NCBI RefSeq assembly: GCF_017876405.1
Contig: NZ_JAGINW010000001.1
Location: 5,469,203 to 5,533,202, forward strand
DNA length: 64,000 bases
Direction of reading: 5' to 3'
From: Kibdelosporangium banguiense
Lineage (GTDB): Bacteria; Actinomycetota; Actinomycetes; Mycobacteriales; Pseudonocardiaceae
Shown: in pieces, positions 17,827 through 27,036 of the stretch
Numbering within the stretch: position 1 is the stretch's first letter
How the letters are laid out: each line of letters begins with the position of its first letter
Program-made: the position numbers and the translations under genes
The notes under the pieces: model-generated
The model's input: the letters and a program-made list of their open reading frames with translations, nothing else
Told to the model about the DNA's origin: nothing
Database searches by the model: none

Positions 17827-18450
17827 TCAGGGTGTCAGGTACCCGCGGGAGAACGCGGTGGCCACGGCAGCCGCCCGGTCGCTGACGCCAAGCTTCGCGT
17901 ACACGTGCAGCAGGTGCGTCTTGACGGTTGCCTCACTGATGAACAACTGTTTCGCCGCCTCGCGGTTCGTCGAGCCCTGGGCGATCAGTTGCAGGACTTC
18001 CAGTTCGCGCTGCGACAGTGGTTCGGACGCGGGCTGGCGCATCTGCCCCATGAGGCGGGTCGCGACGGCCGGGGACAGCACCGCCTGCCCCTTCGCGGCC
18101 GCCTCCACCGCACGGAAGAGTTCCTCCCTCGGCGCGTCTTTCAGCAGGTAGCCGGTGGCACCGGCCTCGATGGCGGGCAGGACGTCGCTGTCGGTGTCAT
18201 ACGTCGTGAGCACCAGCACTCGCGCTGACACACCGCGTTTGGTCAGCTCCTTGATGGCGGTGACCCCGTCGGTCTTCGGCATGCGCAGATCCATCAGGAT
18301 CACGTCAGGCCGGAGCTTCTCCCCGGCGGCGACGGCCTCCGCGCCGTCACCGGCCTCGCCGAGCACCTCGAAGCGCGGGTCGGTGCTGAACATGCCGCGC
18401 AGCCCGTCCCGTACCACCGGGTGATCGTCGACGATCAACAGCGAGATCAC
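17827..18450 (-). CDS. NarL/LuxR-family response regulator
   Basis: This 207-residue protein is read from a GTG at 18450. The receiver domain has the acidic pair D8-D9 and phospho-acceptor D54 (VILMDLRMP). The C-terminal LuxR helix-turn-helix contains LSQRELEVLQLIAQG and NREAAKQLFISEATVKTHL. It overlaps the kinase gene by four bases and is last in a four-gene operon with an ABC transporter. It probably controls that transporter. Its stop is two bases from the stop of the eCIS operon, and no terminator is visible between them. Confidence 0.93.
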   Translation of the reverse strand: MISLLIVDDHPVVRDGLRGMFSTDPRFEVLGEAGDGAEAVAAGEKLRPDVILMDLRMPKTDGVTAIKELTKRGVSARVLVLTTYDTDSDVLPAIEAGATGYLLKDAPREELFRAVEAAAKGQAVLSPAVATRLMGQMRQPASEPLSQRELEVLQLIAQGSTNREAAKQLFISEATVKTHLLHVYAKLGVSDRAAAVATAFSRGYLTP

Positions 18451-19088
18451 TCGCCACCTCCTGCGGGTATGGCCGGTATTCTCGCCGAGATCGCCGTGCC
18501 GCCACCTGGTTGCGACTCGATGTCCAACCGGCCCGCCAGCCGCTGCACCCGCTGCCGCAAACCGGCCAGACAACCGTCGGCCTGCTCGAAGCCCACCCCG
18601 TCGTCCCGGACATCGAGGGTCACCAGATCCTCCATATAGGACAGGGTCAGGCGGACCCGGCTGGCTCTCGCGTGTTCGGCCACATTGGCCAGTGTCTCCT
18701 GCGCGGCCCGCAGGAGGGTCACTTCGACGTCGGTGTGCATCGGCCGGGCGTCGCCAGTGGTGGTCAGCACCGCTTCGATGTGGTTGGCCGCCGACCACTG
18801 CCTGGTCACGTCGCTGATCGCGGCCGGGAGCCGGGACTCTGGCACTGCCGGCCGCACCGCGTGGACTGTCCGGCGGGCCTCGGTGAGGCTCTCGCGGGCC
18901 AGGTTCATCGCGTTGGTCATGTGCCGGCGCAACGCCGGCTGCTCGCCCAGCATCTGCTCGGCCGCCTGGAGCTGGGTGAGGATCCCGGCCAGGGCCTGGG
19001 CCAGGGTGTCGTGGATCTCCCGTGCTGTGCGCTGCCGCTCGTCCAGCACTGTCAGCCGGGCGTGCAGCAAGGCGTTCTCCGCCAGCAC
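18447..19088 (-). CDS. Soluble HisKA_3 histidine kinase without sensor domain
   Basis: The longest reading with a normal start codon is from GTG 19088, because an in-frame TAA lies seven codons upstream. This gives only 213 residues. It has the HisKA_3 phospho-acceptor box (RTAREIHDTLAQ, H26) and a HATPase domain (RAAQETLANVAEHARA; DDGVGFEQADG). No membrane helix or sensor module is present, whereas NarL-partner kinases usually carry several helices. The signal may come from a partner such as the adjacent permease. It is coupled to the response regulator. Confidence 0.9.
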   Translation of the reverse strand: MLAENALLHARLTVLDERQRTAREIHDTLAQALAGILTQLQAAEQMLGEQPALRRHMTNAMNLARESLTEARRTVHAVRPAVPESRLPAAISDVTRQWSAANHIEAVLTTTGDARPMHTDVEVTLLRAAQETLANVAEHARASRVRLTLSYMEDLVTLDVRDDGVGFEQADGCLAGLRQRVQRLAGRLDIESQPGGGTAISARIPAIPAGGGE

Positions 19089-19103
19089 GGCCTCGATGCC
19101 CAG

Positions 19104-19853
19104 TTACTCCCAGCGGAAGTATCGCGCGGCCAGCCCCCCGGCCACGATCGTCCACCCCAGCAGGACGGCCAGGTACAGCGGCTGCGGCCAGTTACCGGCT
19201 GTGGTGTCCTGCAATGATTGCACGGCGGCGCCGAGCGGGGTCAAATCGCTGATCGTTCGCAGGACGTCGTTCATGGTGGCGCGCGGCACCCAGAGGCCGG
19301 CGAAGAACACGAGCGGGAAGAAGACCAGCGTGCTGATCGCGCTGGCGCTCTTGCCGGACGGCGCGAGCGCGGCCACGAGCAGGCCGACCGCCAGCATCGC
19401 CAGCGCTGCCAGCAGGTAGCTGACCAGGAAGCCCGGCAGTTGCCGGGGCAGGTTCACATCGAAAGCGAACCGGCCGATGACGATCATGACCAGCATCGTC
19501 ACCACCGAAAGGATCGTCGCCATCAGAATCTGGGCGCTGATCATGACGATCGGCTTGACCGGGGTGGTCTGCATGCGTCGCAGGACGCCCTTCTCCCGGT
19601 AGGAGGCGAACAGTTGGGCCAGGCCGTTGAGCGCGAACAGGGCGAGGCCCATCGCGATGATGACCGGCAGGTACGCGTTGATCGCCGGGACGCCGCCGAG
19701 GTCCGCGCTGACTTCTCGCATGGAGGGGATCAGGCCGAGCACGACGAGCAGGATCGGGGCGAACGCGAGCGTGAAGAACACGACTATCGGCTCACGGAAG
19801 AACAGTTTGGTCTCGGTGACGGTGAGCCGGGGCAAGGACGACATGACCGACAT
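19104..19853 (-). CDS. ABC-2 type permease
   Basis: This 249-residue protein has about six hydrophobic segments (for example VVFFTLAFAPILLVVLGLI, AYLPVIIAMGLALFALNGLA, TLVFFPLVFFAGLWVP) and the ABC-2 membrane signature region near the C-terminus. It would pair with the ATPase 13 bases upstream to export a hydrophobic or peptide substrate. The kinase gene begins 15 bases downstream, so transporter and two-component genes form one operon. Confidence 0.9.
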   Translation of the reverse strand: MSVMSSLPRLTVTETKLFFREPIVVFFTLAFAPILLVVLGLIPSMREVSADLGGVPAINAYLPVIIAMGLALFALNGLAQLFASYREKGVLRRMQTTPVKPIVMISAQILMATILSVVTMLVMIVIGRFAFDVNLPRQLPGFLVSYLLAALAMLAVGLLVAALAPSGKSASAISTLVFFPLVFFAGLWVPRATMNDVLRTISDLTPLGAAVQSLQDTTAGNWPQPLYLAVLLGWTIVAGGLAARYFRWE

Positions 19854-19865
19854 GATGGAGTCTCC

Positions 19866-20774
19866 TCAGGATTCGATGCGGCGGCCGGTGAGCGCGACGA
19901 ACGCGTCGTCCAGCGTGGTCTGCTCGACACGCAGGTCGCCTGCCACGACCTGGTTACGGGCGAGCACAGTGGTCACAGCGAGTAGCAGGTTGCCCGTGCC
20001 GGTCACGACAAGCTGACTGCCGGCCCGCTCGACCGAGGTGACCTCAGGCAATGTGGTCAGCACGGTGTGATCCAGCGGCGCGGACGGCCGGAACCGCAGC
20101 CGCTGCTGGTCGTCGGCCTTCGAAACCAGCCCGGCCGGGGTGTCGAGCGCGACGAGACGGCCGGAGTCGATCAAGGCCAGCCGATCGCAGAGCCGCTCGG
20201 CCTCCTCCATGAAGTGCGTGACCATCAGGACCGTCACGCCCCTGTCCCGGATCCGCTCGATGAGGTCCCACGCGTCACGGCGGGCCTGCGGATCGAGGCC
20301 GGTGGTCAGCTCGTCCAGCACCGCCACCCGCGGGTTGCCGACCAGCGCCAGCGCGATGGACAGGCGCTGTTTCTGCCCGCCGGACAGCCGCCGGAACTGC
20401 GCGTCGAGCTTGCCGGTGAGATTCAGTGTCTCGAGAAGCTCCCGCCAGTCGGCGGGGTGGCGGTAGAAGGAACTGTAGAGCTCCATCGCCTCGCCGACCT
20501 TGAGCTTGTCGGGCAGCTCGCTCTTCTGCAGCTGCACGCCGAGCAGTTGCCGCAGCTCGCCGGTGTCGCGTTGCGGGTCGAGACCGCAGACTTTGATGGC
20601 GCCGCCGTCCGGGATGCGTAGTCCTTCGATGCACTCGACGGTGGTGGTCTTGCCGGCTCCGTTGGGGCCCAGGATGCCGAAGATCTCGCCCTGCTCGACG
20701 GCGAAGCTGACCCCGTTGACCGCGGTGAAGTCGCCGTAGCGCTTGACGAGGTTGGTTACCTCGATGATTGCCAT
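19866..20774 (-). CDS. ABC transporter ATP-binding protein
   Basis: The ATG at 20774 (MAIIEVTNLVKRYG) gives 302 residues. Walker A is GPNGAGKTT, the signature is LSGGQKQRLSIALAL, and Walker B is VAVLDELTTGLD, where the usual P after E (DEPT) is replaced by L. The H-loop is VTHFMEEAE. The C-terminal 80 residues form a DrrA-like regulatory extension. It is the first gene of the transporter/two-component operon, whose promoter must lie in the 200 bases shared with the divergent toxin gene. Confidence 0.93.
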   Translation of the reverse strand: MAIIEVTNLVKRYGDFTAVNGVSFAVEQGEIFGILGPNGAGKTTTVECIEGLRIPDGGAIKVCGLDPQRDTGELRQLLGVQLQKSELPDKLKVGEAMELYSSFYRHPADWRELLETLNLTGKLDAQFRRLSGGQKQRLSIALALVGNPRVAVLDELTTGLDPQARRDAWDLIERIRDRGVTVLMVTHFMEEAERLCDRLALIDSGRLVALDTPAGLVSKADDQQRLRFRPSAPLDHTVLTTLPEVTSVERAGSQLVVTGTGNLLLAVTTVLARNQVVAGDLRVEQTTLDDAFVALTGRRIES

Positions 20775-20973
20775 GCGGCAAGCGTGTCGCCGGGCAGGGG
20801 TGCACCGAATCAACTACGTGGCCAGGGCTGACTCCGGGCCCGGTGGATCCCAGCATCAACCGATTGGTGGATGCGGGTCAGGAAGTGCTGGTAGAGGTGA
20901 CTGGGCGGTGCCCTTTCGGGCGGTGTTGTGGCCGCCTGGCCCACAACGTGGTGTTGCGTGGAATTGTTGGAGT

Positions 20974-22830
20974 GTGGCTGGAGGAGAGCGGGTAGTCAGG
21001 CGGTCGCCTGACCACTCGGACTCGTTGCGCGAGACCCCGGCTTCACCAGGGCAGGGGGTCGGCGCCGATCGTGTGCTGTGGCTGCAGCGTATGGCTGGAA
21101 ACCGCGCCGTCGCAGCGCATCTGAGCGTGCAGCTCTCGGCCGAGAGCGATCTGATCGACGAGCACACGAGCTGGGGCAATCTCGCGGAGGACGATCTCGG
21201 ACGAGCGTTGCTGGCGCGGGCGGTTCGAGGCGAGCACCAGTTCGTCCAGGCTGTGCTCAGCGAACTGGGGTGGCGCAACCGCGACGACGTGTCGCTCGAG
21301 TTGACGCAGGCGGCCAGCAATGAGCAGCTGGTGGCGATCGCCGGCTCGGAGAGCGGCAGGCGCTTGCTCGATCGGATGTACGACGAGCTCACCGAGGGCA
21401 GCCTGGGCGACGACGAGCAGACGCAGGCCGACCGGATTCTGCGGGTCAAGTCGCAGGGCGTGGATCCGGCCCAGGCACAGCAGCAGATGCTGGGCGGCAA
21501 GATCTTCCCGTTCCGTTCGTCCGGGATCACCGTGCTCGACGACGCGCCGGTCATGGCCGAGCGCCGCGAGCGCGGCCAGATCTGGGTCAAACAACCGACC
21601 CGGGTGCTGGGAACGAGCATGTTCCGTGAGGAGACCTCGACGCTGCCCACGGACGTGTTCATCGGCGGCGTGCTGTTGCCGGAGAACGAAGTTGTCGGCG
21701 TGAAGTTCTACGACTTGGGCGGCGAGGTCGTCTACCGGCCGGCGTTGTTCCTCATCCAGGTCGCCAACCAGAACGACACCCAGACGCTGACCAAGATCGC
21801 GGAGATCGCCGGGATCGGGCTGACCCTGGGCACGGGTGCCCTTGTCGGCCTTGGTGTCGAGGCGAGCATGGCAGCACGCGTGCTGCTGTGGGCCGACCGG
21901 GCGGCGTTCGTGCTCGGCACGATCGCGACGGTGATCAACGAGCACCGCGGCGAGATCATCGAACGCTTCGGCGATTCCGGCCGCCAGTTCCTGCGTTATG
22001 TCGACATCGTGCAGAGCGCGACGGCCATGTACGGTTTCGCGCGCCTGGCGATCAGCATGGGCCAGATCATCAACGGTTTCCGCACGTCGTATGTGAACTG
22101 GCGGGCCGCGGTGCGTTCGCTGGAGAGCGAACTGGACGACGGCGAGCGCGTGGTGGTCCAGGAGATCACCCAGCAGACCGAGGAAGTGCTGGAGAACGCC
22201 GACAACGTCGGCAACGCCCCGCGCCAGCTCCCCGCGGGCGAACCGGCGACGATCCCGCCGGAACGGCAGCTGGGCCCGGGACAGCCGCCGACCGCGCGTG
22301 AACGTCTCGACGCCGCCCGGGCCGCACGGGCCGAACAGGCCAGGCAGACCGAGATCCAGGAAGGCATCGCCCGCGTCGACCGGGAGCTCGCGGCCGGCAC
22401 CCACCGCCGTCGGATCAGCCAGGAGGATCTGGACTGGCTGAACGCGAGCCCACGGCACAAGGAGATCGCCTACGACCCCGACATCGGCACATACCGTGTC
22501 TCCGAAGCGCGCCAGGCGATCGCCGCCGAGGAATCCGGCGTGCTGTCCGGCCCGGTCGCCCGTTCGACAGCGCCCGGTACGGACATAATGGACGGTGCCG
22601 GTGTGGCGTGGAGCGTCAAGGGAACCGGACCGAGCTCTACAGTGGACTCGACGGCCGGGCTGATCGCCGGTGAGGCGCTGGCGGGCCGGCCCTGCCTCGG
22701 CGACCTGCGGGGTATGAGCATGCGGGATCAGGCAGGCGTGCGAACATTGGTGACCGAACAGTTGGGGGCGCGGCCACATGCCGAGATCCGGTTCATGCCG
22801 CCCGGTGTGGAACGGATCCGTGCACAATGA
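20974..22830 (+). CDS. Putative eCIS-type toxin with LQRxxGNxAV motif and nuclease-like C-terminus
   Basis: The start is uncertain. GTG 20974 gives 618 residues; in-frame alternatives are TTG near 21025 and GTG near 21073. LQRMAGNRAV (38-47 region) matches the N-terminal motif of the DUF4157 protein in the eCIS operon. A long middle domain contains hydrophobic Gly-rich segments (IAGIGLTLGTGALVGLGV). The last 127 residues look like a toxin module: AIAAEESG, GTDIMDG and AWSVKG resemble the E, D and xVK elements of PD-(D/E)xK-type Tox-REase domains, although the usual acidic residue before VK is Ser here. The final LRGMSMRD segment also fits that family. It overlaps the next gene by four bases. 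Confidence 0.7.
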   Translation: MAGGERVVRRSPDHSDSLRETPASPGQGVGADRVLWLQRMAGNRAVAAHLSVQLSAESDLIDEHTSWGNLAEDDLGRALLARAVRGEHQFVQAVLSELGWRNRDDVSLELTQAASNEQLVAIAGSESGRRLLDRMYDELTEGSLGDDEQTQADRILRVKSQGVDPAQAQQQMLGGKIFPFRSSGITVLDDAPVMAERRERGQIWVKQPTRVLGTSMFREETSTLPTDVFIGGVLLPENEVVGVKFYDLGGEVVYRPALFLIQVANQNDTQTLTKIAEIAGIGLTLGTGALVGLGVEASMAARVLLWADRAAFVLGTIATVINEHRGEIIERFGDSGRQFLRYVDIVQSATAMYGFARLAISMGQIINGFRTSYVNWRAAVRSLESELDDGERVVVQEITQQTEEVLENADNVGNAPRQLPAGEPATIPPERQLGPGQPPTARERLDAARAARAEQARQTEIQEGIARVDRELAAGTHRRRISQEDLDWLNASPRHKEIAYDPDIGTYRVSEARQAIAAEESGVLSGPVARSTAPGTDIMDGAGVAWSVKGTGPSSTVDSTAGLIAGEALAGRPCLGDLRGMSMRDQAGVRTLVTEQLGARPHAEIRFMPPGVERIRAQ

Positions 22831-23327
22831 TCGAACGTGAGCTCGCCGCGCACGAGGCCTGGCTCAACGACCCGTCCACCGGCCGCCCCCTGCGCCTGGA
22901 CGGCGTGGACCTGGCAGGCGTGGACCTCTCGCACGCCAACCTGTCCCAAGCCGAACTGTCCAATGCGGACCTGACCGAGGCCAGGCTGGCCGGTGGCACG
23001 CTGTTCGAGGCGACGTTCACCAACTGCCGTTTCGACCGCGCCACACTCGCCGGCGCAGACCTCGCCGGCGCCCGTCTGTTCGACTGTCACCTGGTCTCGG
23101 CCGACCTCAGCGACGCCGTCCTGATCAAAGCCGAACTCTGGCAATGTGATCTGACCGGCGCCTGCATGAAAGGCGCACGCGCTCAACGCATCACCATCGG
23201 CCGCGGCTCGTTCGCCCGTGTCGACGTCACCGGCGCCGACCTGAGCCACGCAGTCATCCGCTCCGCCGACCTCACCGGCACAGATCTGACGCCTGCGACC
23301 ACCACAGGCATCTACGTCGAGCAATAA
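22827..23327 (+). CDS. Pentapeptide-repeat protein, candidate immunity protein
   Basis: This 166-residue protein starts at ATG 22827, inside the toxin stop (ATGA). Pentapeptide repeats run from about residue 22 to the end (VDLAGVDLSHANLSQAEL; GADLAGARLFDC; SADLTGTDLTP), enough for a right-handed beta-helix. Pentapeptide-repeat proteins can mimic nucleic acids or act as immunity proteins. The tight coupling with a putative nuclease toxin suggests immunity. This is inference from position. Confidence 0.88.
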   Translation: MIERELAAHEAWLNDPSTGRPLRLDGVDLAGVDLSHANLSQAELSNADLTEARLAGGTLFEATFTNCRFDRATLAGADLAGARLFDCHLVSADLSDAVLIKAELWQCDLTGACMKGARAQRITIGRGSFARVDVTGADLSHAVIRSADLTGTDLTPATTTGIYVEQ

Positions 23328-23332
23328 AGCGC

Positions 23333-26300
23333 TCAGCTTGTGGAAATCTCGGCTATGGCTCTTCGGATCGCGTCGATTTCGGGGGCGGGGCCCTGGAAGA
23401 ACTCCAGTGATGTCGTCCATTCGAGTTTGGCTTGTTCGCGGTGGCCCTGGGCGAGCAGGGCGAGGCCTTTGATGTGTGCCGCGCGTGTCTGGCCGTAGGG
23501 GGAGTTCACTTTCTGGTGGATTGTGAGCGCGTGGCCGGCGTGGCGCAGGGCTTGGTCGTGGTTGCCTTTTTCGTGGGTGATCCAGGCGAGGAGGATCTCG
23601 GCGTCGCCTCGTAGCCGCAGCAGTTCCCCCTGGTGGGCCAGCTCGATGGCGCGGTGGGTGTGTTCTTCGGCGTGGTCGAGCATGCCGTCGGTCTTGTCGA
23701 TCGACGCGAGCTGGAGCAGGGCTTCGATGTGCGCTTTCTTGTATTCCAGCTTTTCGCACATGGCGAGCGCCGAGTCGGCATAGGAACGCGCCTGCGCGGT
23801 GAGGTCGAGTTCGTGATAGGTCCCGGCGAGCGAGACCAGAGAGTCGGCGATGTCGTATTCGTCGCCGAGTTCTTCGGCGACCGCAAGGGCCTTGGTCGCG
23901 TGCGCGATGGATACCTGGGTGTCGCCGGTTTTCGAGTAGGCCTGCGCCAGCCCGCGCAGCGCTTCCGACTCGTAGTGCTGGTCGCCGCTTTGGCGGTAGC
24001 AGTCGAGCGCGATCAGGTGTTGTTCGATGGCGGCGGTGAACTCGCCGCGGCGAATCATGATCATGCCCAGCGTGGTGTGCACCGACCCCTTGGTGGAGCT
24101 GCTGGAGGTGGCGTCGATCAGGTCGAAGGCGGACAGGACGTACTTCTTGGCCACGTCGAGCTGGTCCCGTCCCTCCTCGAGGAAGCTGAAGTTCAACAAT
24201 GCCAGCAACTGCAGGGCGGTGAAGTCGTGGCGCTCGGTGATACGCAAGGCTTCGGCGAGCTGGTCGGCCGCGTCCTGCAGGTACCCCTGCGTCGCCAGCG
24301 CGTCGCCGAGCGCGATGCGGGCACGGGCTTCCCCTTCGGCGAACCCCAGTTCGAGGTACTGGTTCAACTCGGCCCTGATGTGCGGGAGCGCGCGTTGGAT
24401 ATCCCGGACGCGTACGTAGACCGAGGAGAAGGCGGAGTGCATCGCGGCCACCGCGCGGTGGTTCTGGGCATTCTTGGCTGCCTGCAACGCGATCTCGAAG
24501 GCACCAAGCGCCTCGATGCGGTACTCGCCGTGCGTCACGACGTAGGGACGCAACGACTCGGACAGATACCAAGCGATCTCGACCGGGCCGTATTGGGCTG
24601 TGTAGCGGATGGTCGCGATCAGGTTGGGGGCTTCGTCGCCCATCCACTTGGCGGCGTTCGACACGACAGGGGAGTGCTCGGACGTGACGATGGTGGGGTG
24701 GGTGCGCGGCAGGCGGATCCAGGTCGGATACAAAGCGTCCGCAGCTTGATCTGCGGTGGTGACGTAGTAGCTGTGCAGCCGCGAGAGTGCGGCGTGCAGC
24801 TTGTCGTGGTCATCCTCGGTGACGCACCGATCATGGGCGTACAAGCGCACCAGGTCGTGGAACCGGTAGTGCCTGGCCCGGCCGGGGTGGATGAGGCTGG
24901 CCGCGGTGAGTTCCCGGAGCAACAGATCGGCCTGTGCGGGAGAAATGTCGGCCACGTGGTACGCGCAGCTGCGGCAGAAGTCAGGTCCTGGCACGAGGCT
25001 CAGCAACCGGAATAGGCGGGCCGCTGCGGCGCTGAGGGTCCGGTACGACAGATCGAACACGGCGCGTACCGTCGCCCGCGGGTTGTCGGCGATCGACAGC
25101 GCGGAGAGACGGTCGTGCTGTTCGAGTTCGGTGATGAACTCCGAGAGCGGGCGCGCGCTGTGCAGGTAGGCGGTTGCCGCAACACGGATGGCCAGCGGCA
25201 GGTACCCGCACAGTTCGGTGATCTGCCCGATGTCGGTGTCGGCCGGCTTCGGGGCGGTGGCCAGGATGGTGCGGACCAGTTGTTCGGAATCGCGTGCCGA
25301 AAGCGGCGCCAGCGGCAGCAGGCGCGCGCCGGTCAGCGCGGCCAGGCTCGGCATCTGCGACCGGCTGGTGATCAGGACCGCGGACTCGGGCGCGGCCGGG
25401 ATGAGATCGTGCACCTGCTGGGCGTTCGCCGCGTTGTCCAGGACGAGCAGGATGCGGCGGTCGGCGACCAGGCTGCGGTAGGTGTTGGTGAGATCGTCCA
25501 GGTCGGTCGGAACCTGGGTGGACGGCAGGCCCAGTGCGGGCAGGATGCGGCTGAGCATCCGCGCCGGGCTCAGCGGCGTGTGCTCGGAGTAGCCGTGCAG
25601 GTCGAGGAACAGTTGCCCGTCAGGGAAACGGGTGCGTATCTCGTGCGCGAGTTTGACCGCGAAAGCGCTCTTGCCGACACCCGGCATGCCGCTGACGACA
25701 AGCACCGGTGCGCCCGCCCCGGACGGTGTGGTCAGCGATGTTCGCGCTGTGGCCAGTTCATTGGCGCGTCCGACGAAGTCGCCGATGTCGGCCGGTAACT
25801 GAGCAGGAGTGAGGTGCACGAACGCAGAAGCGGTGGCGGTGACCATATCGCCGTGCGTGGTGTCGTCGAGAGTGTCGGTGAGCACCCCGTGGTGGGTGCG
25901 TTCGAGTTCAGTCCCCGGCGTGATACCGAATTCATCCGCCAGGTAGGCACGCGCCCGTCTATACGCCGCGAGCGCGTCCACCCGCTTGCCTGAGCGATAC
26001 AACGCGACCATCAACTGGGACCAGACGCGTTCACGCGCGGGGTAACGTGCCGTCATCGCGCGCAGATCCGTGACCAATTCGGCATGACGCCCAAGACTCA
26101 GATACGCGTCAGCGCGTTTCTCGACGGCTTGGCCGTACTCCTCGACAAGTGCGTGTGCGGCACGCGACTTCGCCGTACTCGGCGGCAGGCTCGCCAGCGG
26201 CTCGTCGCCCCACAGCGCGAGTGCTTGGTCAAGCCGGTCAAGCCGCGCGGCGCCGCGCAGGGTTTCGGCTTCCTGCAGCAAACGCCGGAATCGCAACAGA

Positions 26301-26596
26301 TCCACCGCGCTGTCGGGCACCGTGAGGCGGAACCCGTCCGGCAGGGCCGCGATCAGGTCAGGGGCTTCCAACGTTCGGCGTAATCGGCGGACGTATGCCT
26401 TCGCGCTTTCCCAGGCGTCGCTCGGCGGCTCGTCCTCCCACAGCCACGCGACCAGCTCGTGGATCGGCACGACCTGGTTGGCACGCAACAGAAGGCAGGC
26501 CAGGACGACCTGCTGGCTGCCCACGGGCACATGGACGGGCTGTCCGGCGCGCACAACGGTGATCGGTCCCAGCAAGCGAAAATCGATTGCAGGCAC
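23333..26596 (-). CDS. SARP/NB-ARC/TPR (AfsR-like) transcriptional regulator
   Basis: GTG 26596 (VPAIDFRLLGPITV) gives 1087 residues; a TTG at 26638 would add 14. The N-terminal winged helix (VVLACLLLRANQVVP) and BTAD domain run to about 240. An NB-ARC ATPase follows (Walker A GMPGVGKSAFA, RRILLVLDNAANAQQ), then about ten TPRs to the C-terminus. SARP regulators activate secondary-metabolite genes by binding direct repeats near -35. It is transcribed away from the peptide/SagB/MFS genes, its most likely targets. It converges on the pentapeptide gene with only five bases between the stops. Confidence 0.93.
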   Translation of the reverse strand: MPAIDFRLLGPITVVRAGQPVHVPVGSQQVVLACLLLRANQVVPIHELVAWLWEDEPPSDAWESAKAYVRRLRRTLEAPDLIAALPDGFRLTVPDSAVDLLRFRRLLQEAETLRGAARLDRLDQALALWGDEPLASLPPSTAKSRAAHALVEEYGQAVEKRADAYLSLGRHAELVTDLRAMTARYPARERVWSQLMVALYRSGKRVDALAAYRRARAYLADEFGITPGTELERTHHGVLTDTLDDTTHGDMVTATASAFVHLTPAQLPADIGDFVGRANELATARTSLTTPSGAGAPVLVVSGMPGVGKSAFAVKLAHEIRTRFPDGQLFLDLHGYSEHTPLSPARMLSRILPALGLPSTQVPTDLDDLTNTYRSLVADRRILLVLDNAANAQQVHDLIPAAPESAVLITSRSQMPSLAALTGARLLPLAPLSARDSEQLVRTILATAPKPADTDIGQITELCGYLPLAIRVAATAYLHSARPLSEFITELEQHDRLSALSIADNPRATVRAVFDLSYRTLSAAAARLFRLLSLVPGPDFCRSCAYHVADISPAQADLLLRELTAASLIHPGRARHYRFHDLVRLYAHDRCVTEDDHDKLHAALSRLHSYYVTTADQAADALYPTWIRLPRTHPTIVTSEHSPVVSNAAKWMGDEAPNLIATIRYTAQYGPVEIAWYLSESLRPYVVTHGEYRIEALGAFEIALQAAKNAQNHRAVAAMHSAFSSVYVRVRDIQRALPHIRAELNQYLELGFAEGEARARIALGDALATQGYLQDAADQLAEALRITERHDFTALQLLALLNFSFLEEGRDQLDVAKKYVLSAFDLIDATSSSSTKGSVHTTLGMIMIRRGEFTAAIEQHLIALDCYRQSGDQHYESEALRGLAQAYSKTGDTQVSIAHATKALAVAEELGDEYDIADSLVSLAGTYHELDLTAQARSYADSALAMCEKLEYKKAHIEALLQLASIDKTDGMLDHAEEHTHRAIELAHQGELLRLRGDAEILLAWITHEKGNHDQALRHAGHALTIHQKVNSPYGQTRAAHIKGLALLAQGHREQAKLEWTTSLEFFQGPAPEIDAIRRAIAEISTS

Positions 26597-26900
26597 CTCG
26601 TCGCAGCCCCTTCCCCAGTCTCCGTCGACATTATCCAATCGACGCCCCGGCTACCCGCTGTGCATGTGTCGATGCTGTCGGTTCCCCTTAGGATAATCCG
26701 CCCGGCCGGGACAGCGGTAAGGGTCCGCCAAACTTCAACCGCGGGCCGTTAAATGTGGACGCCACGGCAAATGCGGGCACCGTAGGCTATCGATGTTCAC
26801 TATGCGTGTTATCAGCGCTGACTATGCGTACGAATACGCGCTGGCAAACGGTATTGGGGTACCCTCATTCCGAGTTGTGCCCGGGCATGAGGAGCGCGCG
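26597..26900. promoter_or_regulatory. Divergent control region between SARP and peptide genes
   Basis: This 304-base gap is less GC-rich than its surroundings around 26690-26700 and 26745-26760 and must hold both promoters. A TAGGCT at about 26785 could be a -10 element for the peptide operon, but no convincing -35 is visible. I found no clear heptamer direct repeats. An open frame continues upstream from the peptide to 26793, but it has no good ribosome binding site. Confidence 0.4.
26890..26894 (+). promoter_or_regulatory. Strong ribosome binding site (AGGAG) fixing a small peptide start
   Basis: AGGAG lies six bases before the ATG at 26901. It is the main reason to choose that start over the in-frame ATG at 26793. 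Confidence 0.75.
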
Positions 26901-27005
26901 ATGAACACCACGGCCGTCGAGAACGTCGTTACTGAGTTATCCGGCGACTACAAGCCCGCCGAGCGACTGACTTCCTGGGCCGAGCGGCCGTCGGACGCCG
27001 ACTGA
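26901..27005 (+). CDS. Small peptide, candidate precursor of a modified peptide
   Basis: The ATG at 26901 encodes 34 residues in two apparent parts: an N-terminal MNTTAVENVVTELSG, which looks leader-like (acidic, hydrophobic i/i+3 pattern), and YKPAERLTSWAERPSDAD. It has Thr, Ser, Tyr and Trp but no Cys. It sits 31 bases before a SagB-type dehydrogenase and upstream of an MFS exporter, beside a SARP regulator. That context suggests a ribosomally made, post-translationally modified peptide. I do not recognise the family. A regulatory leader peptide is an alternative. Confidence 0.6.
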   Translation: MNTTAVENVVTELSGDYKPAERLTSWAERPSDAD

Positions 27006-27036
27006 CCCAGGACCCACACACCCGGCTGACCAGCAC

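Noticed and set aside
26793..26900. Longer 70-residue version of the small peptide
   Set aside because: No ribosome binding site at 26793, while AGGAG is ideally placed for 26901.
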